From the NCBI RefSeq assembly GCF_023555375.1, contig NZ_JAJSEE010000007.1, positions 1 through 64,000 on the forward strand: a stretch of DNA of 64,000 bases. Reading direction: 5' to 3'. Position 1 is the first letter of the stretch, and every line of letters begins with the position of its first letter. The DNA comes from Guyparkeria hydrothermalis (lineage in GTDB: Bacteria; Pseudomonadota; Gammaproteobacteria; Halothiobacillales; Halothiobacillaceae). This document shows, piece after piece, positions 8,701-15,634 of the stretch. Under the pieces are notes generated by a model that saw only the letters and a program-made list of their open reading frames with translations, was not told where the DNA came from and made no database searches. The position numbers and the translations under genes were made by a program.

Positions 8701-9234
8701 TCAGTCCCGGCGGCGGGGTTCGGTGGGGCGGGCGCGATCGGCCAGGCGGTCGAGCACGCCGTTGACGTAACGATGCCCGTCGGTCGCACCGAAGCGCTTG
8801 GCCAGCTCGACGGCCTCGTTGATCACGATCGCGCGCGGGGTCTCGAGCATGTGCATCAACTCGAAGGCCCCCAGGCGCAGGATCGCGTGCTCGATCGGAT
8901 CGAGCTCGTTCACCGGGCGGTCCAGGTGCGGCTCGATCGCCGAGTCGAGCTCCGCGGCGTGCTGCTCGACGCCGCGCAGGATCCGCCGGAACAGCTCGAG
9001 ATCGATACGCAGCATGAAGGCATCCTCCATGAACTGCGCCTCGAGCTGATCGACCGGGATCGGGTTCATCAGCTGCTGATAGAGCCCCTGGGCGGCCCGT
9101 TCGCGCGCCCAGCGCCGCTGCTTGCGCGCCGGAGAGGACTTCGCGCCGCGGGCCGAGGGAGCCCCCTCGCCGCCGCGGGCATCCTCTGATCGATCGCCAC
9201 CGGTGGGCTCGTCCTGGGGAAACTGCTTGATCAT
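8701..9234 (-). CDS. nusB: transcription antitermination factor NusB
   Basis: NusB binds boxA RNA together with NusE (uS10) and supports antitermination of rRNA operons. The NusB fold starts near residue 40 (RRWARERAAQGLYQQL) and runs to the end, with the typical ILRLGAFELMH and INEAVELAKRFG segments and the closing YVNGVLDRLA. At 177 residues it is longer than the E. coli protein (139) because of a charged, Gly/Ser-rich N-terminal tail of about 38 residues with a basic patch (ARKQRRWAR) at its end. It follows ribH after 6 bp. Confidence 0.93.
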   Translation of the reverse strand: MIKQFPQDEPTGGDRSEDARGGEGAPSARGAKSSPARKQRRWARERAAQGLYQQLMNPIPVDQLEAQFMEDAFMLRIDLELFRRILRGVEQHAAELDSAIEPHLDRPVNELDPIEHAILRLGAFELMHMLETPRAIVINEAVELAKRFGATDGHRYVNGVLDRLADRARPTEPRRRD

Positions 9235-9240
9235 GGGTGC

Positions 9241-9723
9241 TTAGGCAATCTGGTCGATCTGATCGAGGAGGTTGACCATCTCGATGGCGGTGGCGGCGGC
9301 TTCCGCGCCCTTGTTGCCGGCCTTGCTGCCGGCGCGTTCCATCGCCTGGTCGACCGTGTCGGTGGTCAGTACGCCGAAGATCACCGGCATGTCGAAGTCG
9401 GTGGCCACCCCGGCGATGCCCTTGGCCGCCTCGCCCGCGACGTAGTCGAAGTGCGGCGTCGCGCCACGGATGACGGCACCCAGGCAGATGATCGCGTCGA
9501 ACTTCTCGCTCGCGGCGACCCGCTGGGCCACCAGAGGCAGCTCGAAGGAGCCCGGCGCCATCACCACCGTGATCTGGGCCGGATCGATGCCGTGCCGACG
9601 CAGGGTGTCGATCGCCCCGTCGCGCAACCGGTCGACGACCTGCGCGTTCCAGCGCGTCGCCACGATGGCGTACCGTCCTGCGCGGGCCGTCAACCCGCCT
9701 TCGATCACCTGAACGTCATTCAT
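9241..9723 (-). CDS. ribH: 6,7-dimethyl-8-ribityllumazine synthase
   Basis: RibH condenses 5-amino-6-ribitylaminouracil with 3,4-dihydroxy-2-butanone 4-phosphate to the lumazine precursor of riboflavin. The 160-residue protein shows the family's ARWN-like segment ([12 protein letters not shown]), the [12 protein letters not shown] loop, [14 protein letters not shown] with the catalytic His, and FGVLTTDT. The order ribD-ribE-ribBA-ribH-nusB on the minus strand is the usual gammaproteobacterial riboflavin cluster. Confidence 0.96.
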   Translation of the reverse strand: MNDVQVIEGGLTARAGRYAIVATRWNAQVVDRLRDGAIDTLRRHGIDPAQITVVMAPGSFELPLVAQRVAASEKFDAIICLGAVIRGATPHFDYVAGEAAKGIAGVATDFDMPVIFGVLTTDTVDQAMERAGSKAGNKGAEAAATAIEMVNLLDQIDQIA

Positions 9724-9747
9724 GCTTGTTTGTCCCGTGAGCGGCGG

Positions 9748-10860
9748 TCATTCCGCCTCGTCGTGAATGTAGTCAACCACTTCCAGGCCGAAGCCGGCCA
9801 GGGCATGGAAGCGCTTGGGCGCGCTCATCACGCGCATCTGGCGGACGCCGAGATCCTTTAGGATCTGGGCACCCACCCCGTAATTTCGCAGTTCTTCGAC
9901 CTCGCCACCGACCGGTTCGGCGGCCGGCTTTTCCCAGCCCTTTAGCTGGCGCAGCATCTCGTCCTCGTTGGGGGTCGAGCGCAGCACCACGGCCACGCCC
10001 GTCTTCATCTCACCCAGCCGGGCGAGCACGTCGGAGAACGGCCAGCCGCAGTCGCGCCCCTCGGGCTCGAACAGGTCACAGACCGCGTGGTGGACGTGTA
10101 CACGCACCGGCGTGGGCGTCTCGGCGTCCGGCGTGCCGCGCACCGCGGCGAACTGCAGCTGCCCGCTGGTGAAATCCTTGTAGGCGTGCAGGGTAAAACG
10201 GCCGTGACGCGTGTCGATCTCGGTGGCGAACTGGTGCTCGACCGAGCGCTCGTGGCGCATCCGGTAACGGATCAGGTCCTCGATCGAACCGATCTTGATG
10301 TCGTGCTCGGCGGCGAAGCGCTCCAGGTCCGGGCGGCGCGCCATGGTGCCGTCCTCGTTGAGGATCTCGACGATCACCGCCGACGGCTCACGCGCCTCGG
10401 CCAGCCGCGCGAGGTCGACACCGGCTTCGGTGTGGCCGGCCCGTGCCAGTACGCCCCCGGGGCGGGCCATCAGCGGGAAGACGTGCCCCGGCTGGACCAG
10501 GTCGGACGGCTTGGCCTCGGGGGCCACCGCCGCGCGAATGGTGGTGGCGCGGTCGGCGGCCGAGATGCCGGTGGTCACGCCGCGCGCGGCCTCGATCGAG
10601 ACGGTGAACGCCGTCTGGAAGGCCTCGCGGGTGCGGCTGACCATCAACGGCAGTTCCAATTGCTCGCAACGCGCCTGGCTGAGCGTCAGGCAGATCAGGC
10701 CGCGGCCGTAGCGCGCCATGAAGTTGATGTCCTCGGGGCGCACCTGCTCGGCGAGCATGACCAGATCGCCCTCGTTCTCGCGATCCTCGTCGTCGACAAT
10801 GATGACCATGCGCCCGGCACGCAGGTCGTCGAGGATCTCGTCAATGGAACTAAAGCTCAT
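9748..10860 (-). CDS. ribBA: 3,4-dihydroxy-2-butanone 4-phosphate synthase with degenerate GTP cyclohydrolase II domain
   Basis: The N-terminal ~200 residues are a complete RibB domain, with [11 protein letters not shown], the GRGLICL segment and [13 protein letters not shown], making the four-carbon unit of riboflavin from ribulose 5-phosphate. The C-terminal ~165 residues align with RibA, but the zinc-binding cysteine loop of active GTP cyclohydrolase II is replaced by [19 protein letters not shown], so this half has probably lost its activity. The ATG at 10860 (370 residues) is preferred to an upstream TTG because it fits the family's MSFSS-type start. A true ribA should exist elsewhere. 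Confidence 0.9.
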   Translation of the reverse strand: MSFSSIDEILDDLRAGRMVIIVDDEDRENEGDLVMLAEQVRPEDINFMARYGRGLICLTLSQARCEQLELPLMVSRTREAFQTAFTVSIEAARGVTTGISAADRATTIRAAVAPEAKPSDLVQPGHVFPLMARPGGVLARAGHTEAGVDLARLAEAREPSAVIVEILNEDGTMARRPDLERFAAEHDIKIGSIEDLIRYRMRHERSVEHQFATEIDTRHGRFTLHAYKDFTSGQLQFAAVRGTPDAETPTPVRVHVHHAVCDLFEPEGRDCGWPFSDVLARLGEMKTGVAVVLRSTPNEDEMLRQLKGWEKPAAEPVGGEVEELRNYGVGAQILKDLGVRQMRVMSAPKRFHALAGFGLEVVDYIHDEAE

Positions 10861-10954
10861 AGGGTCTCTCAGCGCCGTCGAAGGCAATCGGGGATTGTAT
10901 CATCGCGCGCCCCACTGTAGACCATCGCCCGGCCATGCTCGGGCGCGCCGGCCG

Positions 10955-11593
10955 TCAGGACAGGTCCTGGTAGGGGCTCTGGCCACCGCCGCCCACGCCG
11001 TCACCGGCCTGCAACAGGCGCTCGAGGTAACGGGCCATCAGGTCGACCTCCAGGTTGACCTGCCGCCCGGGGCGGTACTCGCCCATGATGGTCACCTCGA
11101 GCGTGTGCGGGATGATGGTCAGCCGGCAGCGCGTGCCGCTGACCTCGTTGACCGTCAGGCTGATCCCGTCGATGGCAACCGAGCCCTTCTTGGCGACGTA
11201 ACGCGCCAGCTCCGGTGGCACCCGTAGCCAGAACTCGGTGGCCCGTGCCTCGGAGCGGCGGGCATCGATGATCGCCAGCCCGTCGACGTGCCCGCTGACC
11301 AGGTGCCCACCCAGCGGCGTGGCCAGGGTGAGCGCGGGCTCCAGGTTGACGCGCGAGCCGGGCGCCAGTTGCCCGATCGTGGTCAGGCGCAGGGTCTCGG
11401 CCGAGCAGTCGACCGAGAAGCGGTCGCCCTCGAGATCGGTCACCGTCAGGCAGACGCCGTTGACCGCGATGCTGTCGCCGATGGCGGTATTCGCCAGATC
11501 CAGCCCCGGGGCCTCGATGGTCAGGCGCGCGTCACCACCCGTGGGGGTCTGCTCGACCAGGGTGCCGACGGTCTGGATGATGCCGGTGAACAT
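10955..11593 (-). CDS. ribE: riboflavin synthase alpha chain
   Basis: Riboflavin synthase dismutates two lumazine molecules into riboflavin and a recycled pyrimidine. The 212-residue protein contains the two homologous lumazine-binding halves: [10 protein letters not shown] with NGVCLTV in the first and [10 protein letters not shown] with IDGISLTV in the second. The ATG at 11593 gives the invariant MFTGI start, so the nine extra upstream codons are rejected. It lies between ribD and ribBA, 39 bp after ribD. Confidence 0.95.
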   Translation of the reverse strand: MFTGIIQTVGTLVEQTPTGGDARLTIEAPGLDLANTAIGDSIAVNGVCLTVTDLEGDRFSVDCSAETLRLTTIGQLAPGSRVNLEPALTLATPLGGHLVSGHVDGLAIIDARRSEARATEFWLRVPPELARYVAKKGSVAIDGISLTVNEVSGTRCRLTIIPHTLEVTIMGEYRPGRQVNLEVDLMARYLERLLQAGDGVGGGGQSPYQDLS

Positions 11594-11632
11594 GCGTGTT
11601 TCTCCGCGGAATAAGGGCAATCGCCCGGCTGT

Positions 11633-12778
11633 TTAGCGGGCCGGCCGCAGGGTCAGGCGCAGGTCCTCGCCCAGCCGGGTCTCGTCGACCAGCGTCCAGC
11701 GAGTGGCGTCGGCCAGTGCGCTCGGCTCGGGCAGCGCCAGCGCCGGGCGGGCCTGGTGACCGAGTAGCATCGGCGCCTGGTAGACGACCAGCTCGTCGCA
11801 TAGCCCGGCGGCGACGAACGCCCCGGCCAGCTTGGCGCCTGCCTCGACCAGCACCTCGTTGATTTCCCGCCGCGCCAGGTCGGCCAGGATGAAATCCAGG
11901 TCGAGGCCCAGCCCGGGGGCGGTCGGCGCCTCGATCAGGGTCGCCTCGCGCTTGAGCAGGGCATCATGATGCACCCCCTCGTTGGCGTCCCGGGTGTAGA
12001 TCCACACCGCCCCCGGCGAGTCGAAGATCGCGGCGAACGGCGGCAGGCGCAGGCCGGAGTCGAGCACCACGCGCGCCGGCTGGCGCACCTCGCCCTCGAT
12101 GCCGAGCTCGTCTGCCGACAGGCGCACGTTCAGCCGCGCGCTGTCGGTCAACACGGTATCGATGCCGCTCAGGACCGCGCACTGGCGCGCGCGCAGGAAC
12201 TGCACGTCACGACGCGCGGCCTCACCGGTAATCCACTGGCTCTCGCCGCTGGCCAGCGCACTGCGCCCGTCGAGCGACTGGGCCACCTTGACCGTCACCC
12301 AGGGCCGGCCGCGCTCCATGCGCGAGACGAAGCCCGGGTTGAGCGCGCGGGCGGCCGCCGGGGCGATTGCCTCGCTCACCTCGACGCCGGCCTCACGCAG
12401 GATCGCGTGCCCGCGCCCTGCCACCTGCGGATTGGGGTCGTTCATGGCGGTGACCACGCGGGCCACCCCGGCCTCGACCAGTTGCGGCGCGCAGGCCGGG
12501 GTGCGGCCGACGTGGCTGCAGGGCTCGAGCGTCACGTAGGCCGTGGCCCCGCGCGCCCGTTCGCCGGCGGCCCGCAGGGCATGCACCTCGGCATGCGGAC
12601 CGCCGGCGCGGGCGTGAAACCCCTCGCCGACGATCTCGCCGTCACGCACCAGCACGCAACCCACCCGCGGGTTGGGCGAGGTGGTGTAGCGCCCGCGCTC
12701 GGCCAGCCGGAGGGCATACGCCATCCAGTGCCGGTCTTCGCGAGGCGTGGGCCGGTCGGCGGGGGACTCAGTTGGCAT
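11633..12778 (-). CDS. ribD: bifunctional diaminohydroxyphosphoribosylaminopyrimidine deaminase / uracil reductase
   Basis: RibD carries out two successive steps of riboflavin synthesis: deamination of the pyrimidine and NADPH-dependent reduction of the ribosyl side chain. In the 381-residue product the N-terminal cytidine-deaminase-like half has the zinc site HAEVHAL and PCSHVGRTPAC, and the C-terminal half is the DHFR-like reductase (VTVKVAQSLDGR, QWITGEAAR, EAGAKLAGAF). The ATG at 12778 overlaps the end of nrdR by 11 bases, which supports translational coupling. Confidence 0.95.
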   Translation of the reverse strand: MPTESPADRPTPREDRHWMAYALRLAERGRYTTSPNPRVGCVLVRDGEIVGEGFHARAGGPHAEVHALRAAGERARGATAYVTLEPCSHVGRTPACAPQLVEAGVARVVTAMNDPNPQVAGRGHAILREAGVEVSEAIAPAAARALNPGFVSRMERGRPWVTVKVAQSLDGRSALASGESQWITGEAARRDVQFLRARQCAVLSGIDTVLTDSARLNVRLSADELGIEGEVRQPARVVLDSGLRLPPFAAIFDSPGAVWIYTRDANEGVHHDALLKREATLIEAPTAPGLGLDLDFILADLARREINEVLVEAGAKLAGAFVAAGLCDELVVYQAPMLLGHQARPALALPEPSALADATRWTLVDETRLGEDLRLTLRPAR

Positions 12779-13268
12779 CGCCGATCAGGGGCAGTTGGTG
12801 ATCCGGGTCGCTGATCACGTCGTTGGCCAGCGATTCGATCGCGTCACGGAAGGCCTCGACGCTGTCGAAGCTCAAGTACACCGAGGCGAAGCGGATGTAG
12901 GCAACATGGTCGAGCCGGCGCAATTGCGCCATGACCATGTCGCCGATCTCGCGGGCGGCAATCTCGCGCTCGCCGCGACTCCTGAGCTGACGTTCGATCT
13001 GCTCGATCGCCTCCTCGATCCGGCGGGTGGGCACCGGTCGCTTCTCCAGCGCGCGCATCATGCCGTCACGCAGCTTGCGATCGTCGAAGTTCTGCCGCGC
13101 GCCGTTGGACTTGACCACCCGCGGCATCTGCCGGTCGGCCCGCTCGTAGGTGGTGAAGCGCTGCCCGCAGGCGGCACACTCGCGCCGGCGACGGATGCCC
13201 TCGCCGGCGTCGATCGCCCGCGAGTCGATCACGCGGGTGTCGTCGTTGCCGCAGATCGCGCAGCGCAT
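12768..13268 (-). CDS. nrdR: transcriptional repressor NrdR
   Basis: NrdR is the ATP/dATP-sensing repressor of ribonucleotide reductase genes. The 166-residue protein has the N-terminal zinc ribbon (Cys3, Cys6, Cys31, Cys34) with the arginine-rich RRRRECAACG strand, followed by an ATP-cone domain from about residue 49 (VKSNGARQNFD onward). It lies between glyA and ribD, a common arrangement in Gammaproteobacteria. I did not find a clear pair of NrdR boxes in the window, so its targets are probably elsewhere. Confidence 0.96.
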   Translation of the reverse strand: MRCAICGNDDTRVIDSRAIDAGEGIRRRRECAACGQRFTTYERADRQMPRVVKSNGARQNFDDRKLRDGMMRALEKRPVPTRRIEEAIEQIERQLRSRGEREIAAREIGDMVMAQLRRLDHVAYIRFASVYLSFDSVEAFRDAIESLANDVISDPDHQLPLIGDAN

Positions 13269-13290
13269 GCCCTGCCCCAGTCAGGCCCGA

Positions 13291-14553
13291 TCAGGCCTGG
13301 TTGGCTTCGTAGACCGGCAGGCGACGGCAGAGCGCGGTGACCTTCTCGCGCACCGCCTCGATCACCGACTCGTTCTCGAGGTCGTCGATGATGTCGCACA
13401 TCCAGCCAGCCAGGTCGCGGGACTCGCCGACGCCGAAGCCGCGCGTGGTGATCGCCGCGGTGCCCACCCGGATGCCCGAGGTGACAAACGGCGACTGCGG
13501 GTCGTTGGGCACGGCGTTCTTGTTGACCGTGATGTGGGCCCGACCCAGCGCCTCGTCGACCGCCTTGCCGGTCAGGCCGCGCTTGACGAAGCTGACCAGG
13601 AACAGGTGGTTGTCGGTGCCGCCGGAGACCACGTCGATGCCGCGATCGACGAACACCTGCGCCATGGTCCGCGCGTTGTCGATTACCTGCTGCTGATAGG
13701 TCTTGAAGTCCGGCTCCAGGGCCTCCTTGAAGGCCACCGCCTTCCCGGCGATCGCGTGCATCAGCGGGCCGCCCTGGGTGCCCGGGAAGATGCGTGACTG
13801 GAATTTCTTCTCCAGATCCGGGTCGGCCTTCGCCACGATGATGCCGCCGCGCGGACCGCGCAGGGTCTTGTGGGTGGTCGAGGTGACCACGTGGGCGTGC
13901 GGCACCGGGTTCGGGTAGAGGCCGGCGGCGACCAGGCCCGAGACGTGGGCCATGTCGACCATCAGGTAGGCACCCACCGCATCGGCGATCTCGCGGAAGC
14001 GGGCCCAGTCCAGCACGCGCGAGTAGGCGGAGAAGCCGGCGATGATCATCTTCGGCTTGTGCTCCTTGGCCAGGCGCTCGACCTCGTCGTAGTCGACGTA
14101 GCCCTCGGCATCGATGCCGTACTGCACGGCGTGGTAGATGCGCCCGGAGAAGTTGGGCTTGGCGCCGTGGGTCAGGTGACCGCCGGCATCCAGGCTCATG
14201 CCCAGCACGGTATCGCCCGGCTCGACCAGTGCCTGGAAGACCGCGGCGTTGGCCTGCGAACCCGAATGCGGCTGGACGTTGGCGTAATCGGCGCCGAAGA
14301 GCTGCTTCGCCCGCTCGATCGCCAGTTGCTCGGCCACGTCGACGTACTCGCAGCCACCGTAGTAGCGCTTGCCCGGGTAGCCTTCGGCGTACTTGTTGGT
14401 CAGCACGGAGCCCTGGGCCTCCATGACGCGCGGGCTGGCGTAGTTCTCCGAGGCGATCAGCTCGACGTGATCTTCCTGGCGACGCACCTCGGCGTTGATC
14501 GCATCGGCAAGTTCCGGGTCGTAGCCCGCGATGGTCATGGACTTGGCAAACAT
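13291..14553 (-). CDS. glyA: serine hydroxymethyltransferase
   Basis: GlyA converts serine and tetrahydrofolate to glycine and methylene-tetrahydrofolate with pyridoxal phosphate. The 420-residue product has the PLP lysine in [16 protein letters not shown], the N-terminal [10 protein letters not shown] motif and the [13 protein letters not shown] segment. The start is ATG at 14553, placed after CAGGAG; an in-frame TTG six codons upstream is less likely. It is the first gene of the minus-strand series glyA-nrdR-ribD-ribE-ribBA-ribH-nusB-thiL-pgpA, and a perfect hairpin occurs in its leader. Confidence 0.96.
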   Translation of the reverse strand: MFAKSMTIAGYDPELADAINAEVRRQEDHVELIASENYASPRVMEAQGSVLTNKYAEGYPGKRYYGGCEYVDVAEQLAIERAKQLFGADYANVQPHSGSQANAAVFQALVEPGDTVLGMSLDAGGHLTHGAKPNFSGRIYHAVQYGIDAEGYVDYDEVERLAKEHKPKMIIAGFSAYSRVLDWARFREIADAVGAYLMVDMAHVSGLVAAGLYPNPVPHAHVVTSTTHKTLRGPRGGIIVAKADPDLEKKFQSRIFPGTQGGPLMHAIAGKAVAFKEALEPDFKTYQQQVIDNARTMAQVFVDRGIDVVSGGTDNHLFLVSFVKRGLTGKAVDEALGRAHITVNKNAVPNDPQSPFVTSGIRVGTAAITTRGFGVGESRDLAGWMCDIIDDLENESVIEAVREKVTALCRRLPVYEANQA

Positions 14554-14591
14554 GGAGTCGGCTCCTGGCAAAGGTGAAAATCAAATCCGGG

Positions 14592-14615
14592 GCGGCCTCG
14601 ACGCCTCGAGGCCGC
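14592..14615 (-). promoter_or_regulatory. perfect hairpin in the glyA leader
   Basis: A perfect 10-bp inverted repeat (14592-14601 with 14606-14615) with a 4-base spacer lies about 40 bp upstream of the glyA start. In the glyA direction no T run follows, so it is not a standard terminator. It may be an operator or an mRNA leader structure. The rest of 14554-14850 holds no gene; it must contain the divergent promoters of glyA and the cyclic-nucleotide-binding protein. Confidence 0.5.
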
Positions 14616-14850
14616 GAAACACAAGCGGCCGCCCCGAGGCGTACGCGGGCGACCGAACAATGCCGCGAATTCTAGCATGTTGCGCTCGGTCGCCTGCCCG
14701 GCGCATGGGAGCGATATGCAACAACGGCATGAATCCGCGTCATGACGGATCGTTACCGAGTGCGAGCATGCAAAGCATCGACAAAACCCCGCCCGCTCGC
14801 GACAATGAAAGCCATTAACGATTTGAAACCGGCATGGGAGCCTTCACGCG

Positions 14851-15339
14851 ATGATGACCGACAACGACCGCGACGCCCTGGTCGACTTTCTCGCCCGCCA
14901 CGTCGACACGCAGATCCTCACCCACGCCGAGGTCAGTGCGTTTCTCGACTTCTGCGACTTCGAGATCATCGAGCGCGGCCGGATCATCGCCGACATCGGC
15001 GAGGTGGGCGAGTCGCTCTACTTCCTGCTCGACGGCACGGCCGAGCTGATCGTCGGCCCGACCACCAACGAGGTGCCGGTCGGCCAGATCCACGCCGGCG
15101 AAATGCTCGGCGAGATGAGCTTCTTCGATCGCCAGCCGCGCAACGTGCGCATGCGGGCGCGCTCCTCAGTGCGATTGCTGCGCCTGCCGCGCGAGAAGTA
15201 CAACCGCCTGCGCCTGGAACACCCCGTGTTCACCGTGCTGCTGCTCGAGTACGCGATCGTCAGCCTCGATCACCTCTATCGGCGCACCAGCACCGACGTT
15301 GCTCAGCTCAACCAATACATCCACAGCATGGGTGGCTAG
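14851..15339 (+). CDS. stand-alone cyclic nucleotide-binding domain protein
   Basis: The 162-residue product is a single cNMP-binding (CRP-like) beta-roll: GESLYFLLDGTAELIVG, then GEMLGEMSFFDRQPRNVRMRA in the phosphate-binding cassette position, then a C-helix. There is no helix-turn-helix or enzymatic domain. It could be a partner protein that senses a cyclic nucleotide or simply uses the fold. It is divergent from glyA and convergent with the cbb3 assembly gene ccoI. Its TAG stop lies inside the left end of a palindromic repeat. An alternative start one codon downstream (second Met) is equally possible. Confidence 0.75.
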   Translation: MMTDNDRDALVDFLARHVDTQILTHAEVSAFLDFCDFEIIERGRIIADIGEVGESLYFLLDGTAELIVGPTTNEVPVGQIHAGEMLGEMSFFDRQPRNVRMRARSSVRLLRLPREKYNRLRLEHPVFTVLLLEYAIVSLDHLYRRTSTDVAQLNQYIHSMGG

Positions 15340-15606
15340 GGAACTCAGCACGATTCGATGACGTCTCTGCGGGACCTCCAAGGGCCCAGATGCAAGGCGC
15401 AGTCCGCCGTGAAGGGCCGTCGCCCTTTACAAGGGCGGCAACGCCGCAGATGGGCCCTTGGAGGCCCGCCCGAATGGGGCTCGCGGGTTTGCCCGCACTC
15501 GGCGTTGCCGTCCCTCGACGGGCAACGAGCCCGTCTTCGGTCCGGCGCCTTGATTGCGGGCAAACCCGCGAGCCAGAGATGCCATCGAATCGTGCAGAGT
15601 TTCCCT
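15338..15606. repeat. nested palindromic repeat element
   Basis: The whole gap between the cNMP-binding gene and ccoI is one nested inverted repeat. The outer arms (15344-15369 and about 15579-15603) match at about 22 of 26 positions. Inside are a perfect 14-bp pair (15375-15388 with 15451-15464), a perfect 19-bp pair (15479-15497 with 15555-15573), and a smaller pair around CGTTGCC/GGCAACG. The right end reads TCGTGCAGAGTTTCCCT, identical over 17 bases to the end of the repeat at 57388-57459. No ORF in it resembles a protein, so a non-autonomous mobile or REP-like element is likely. Confidence 0.8.
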
Positions 15607-15634
15607 AAGTCCCCACTCGGGTGGCTACTCCGCC

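Noticed and set aside
10861-10954. FMN riboswitch in front of ribBA
   Set aside because: Gap to ribE is under 100 bp and lacks the conserved RFN-element segments; none was seen elsewhere in the rib series.
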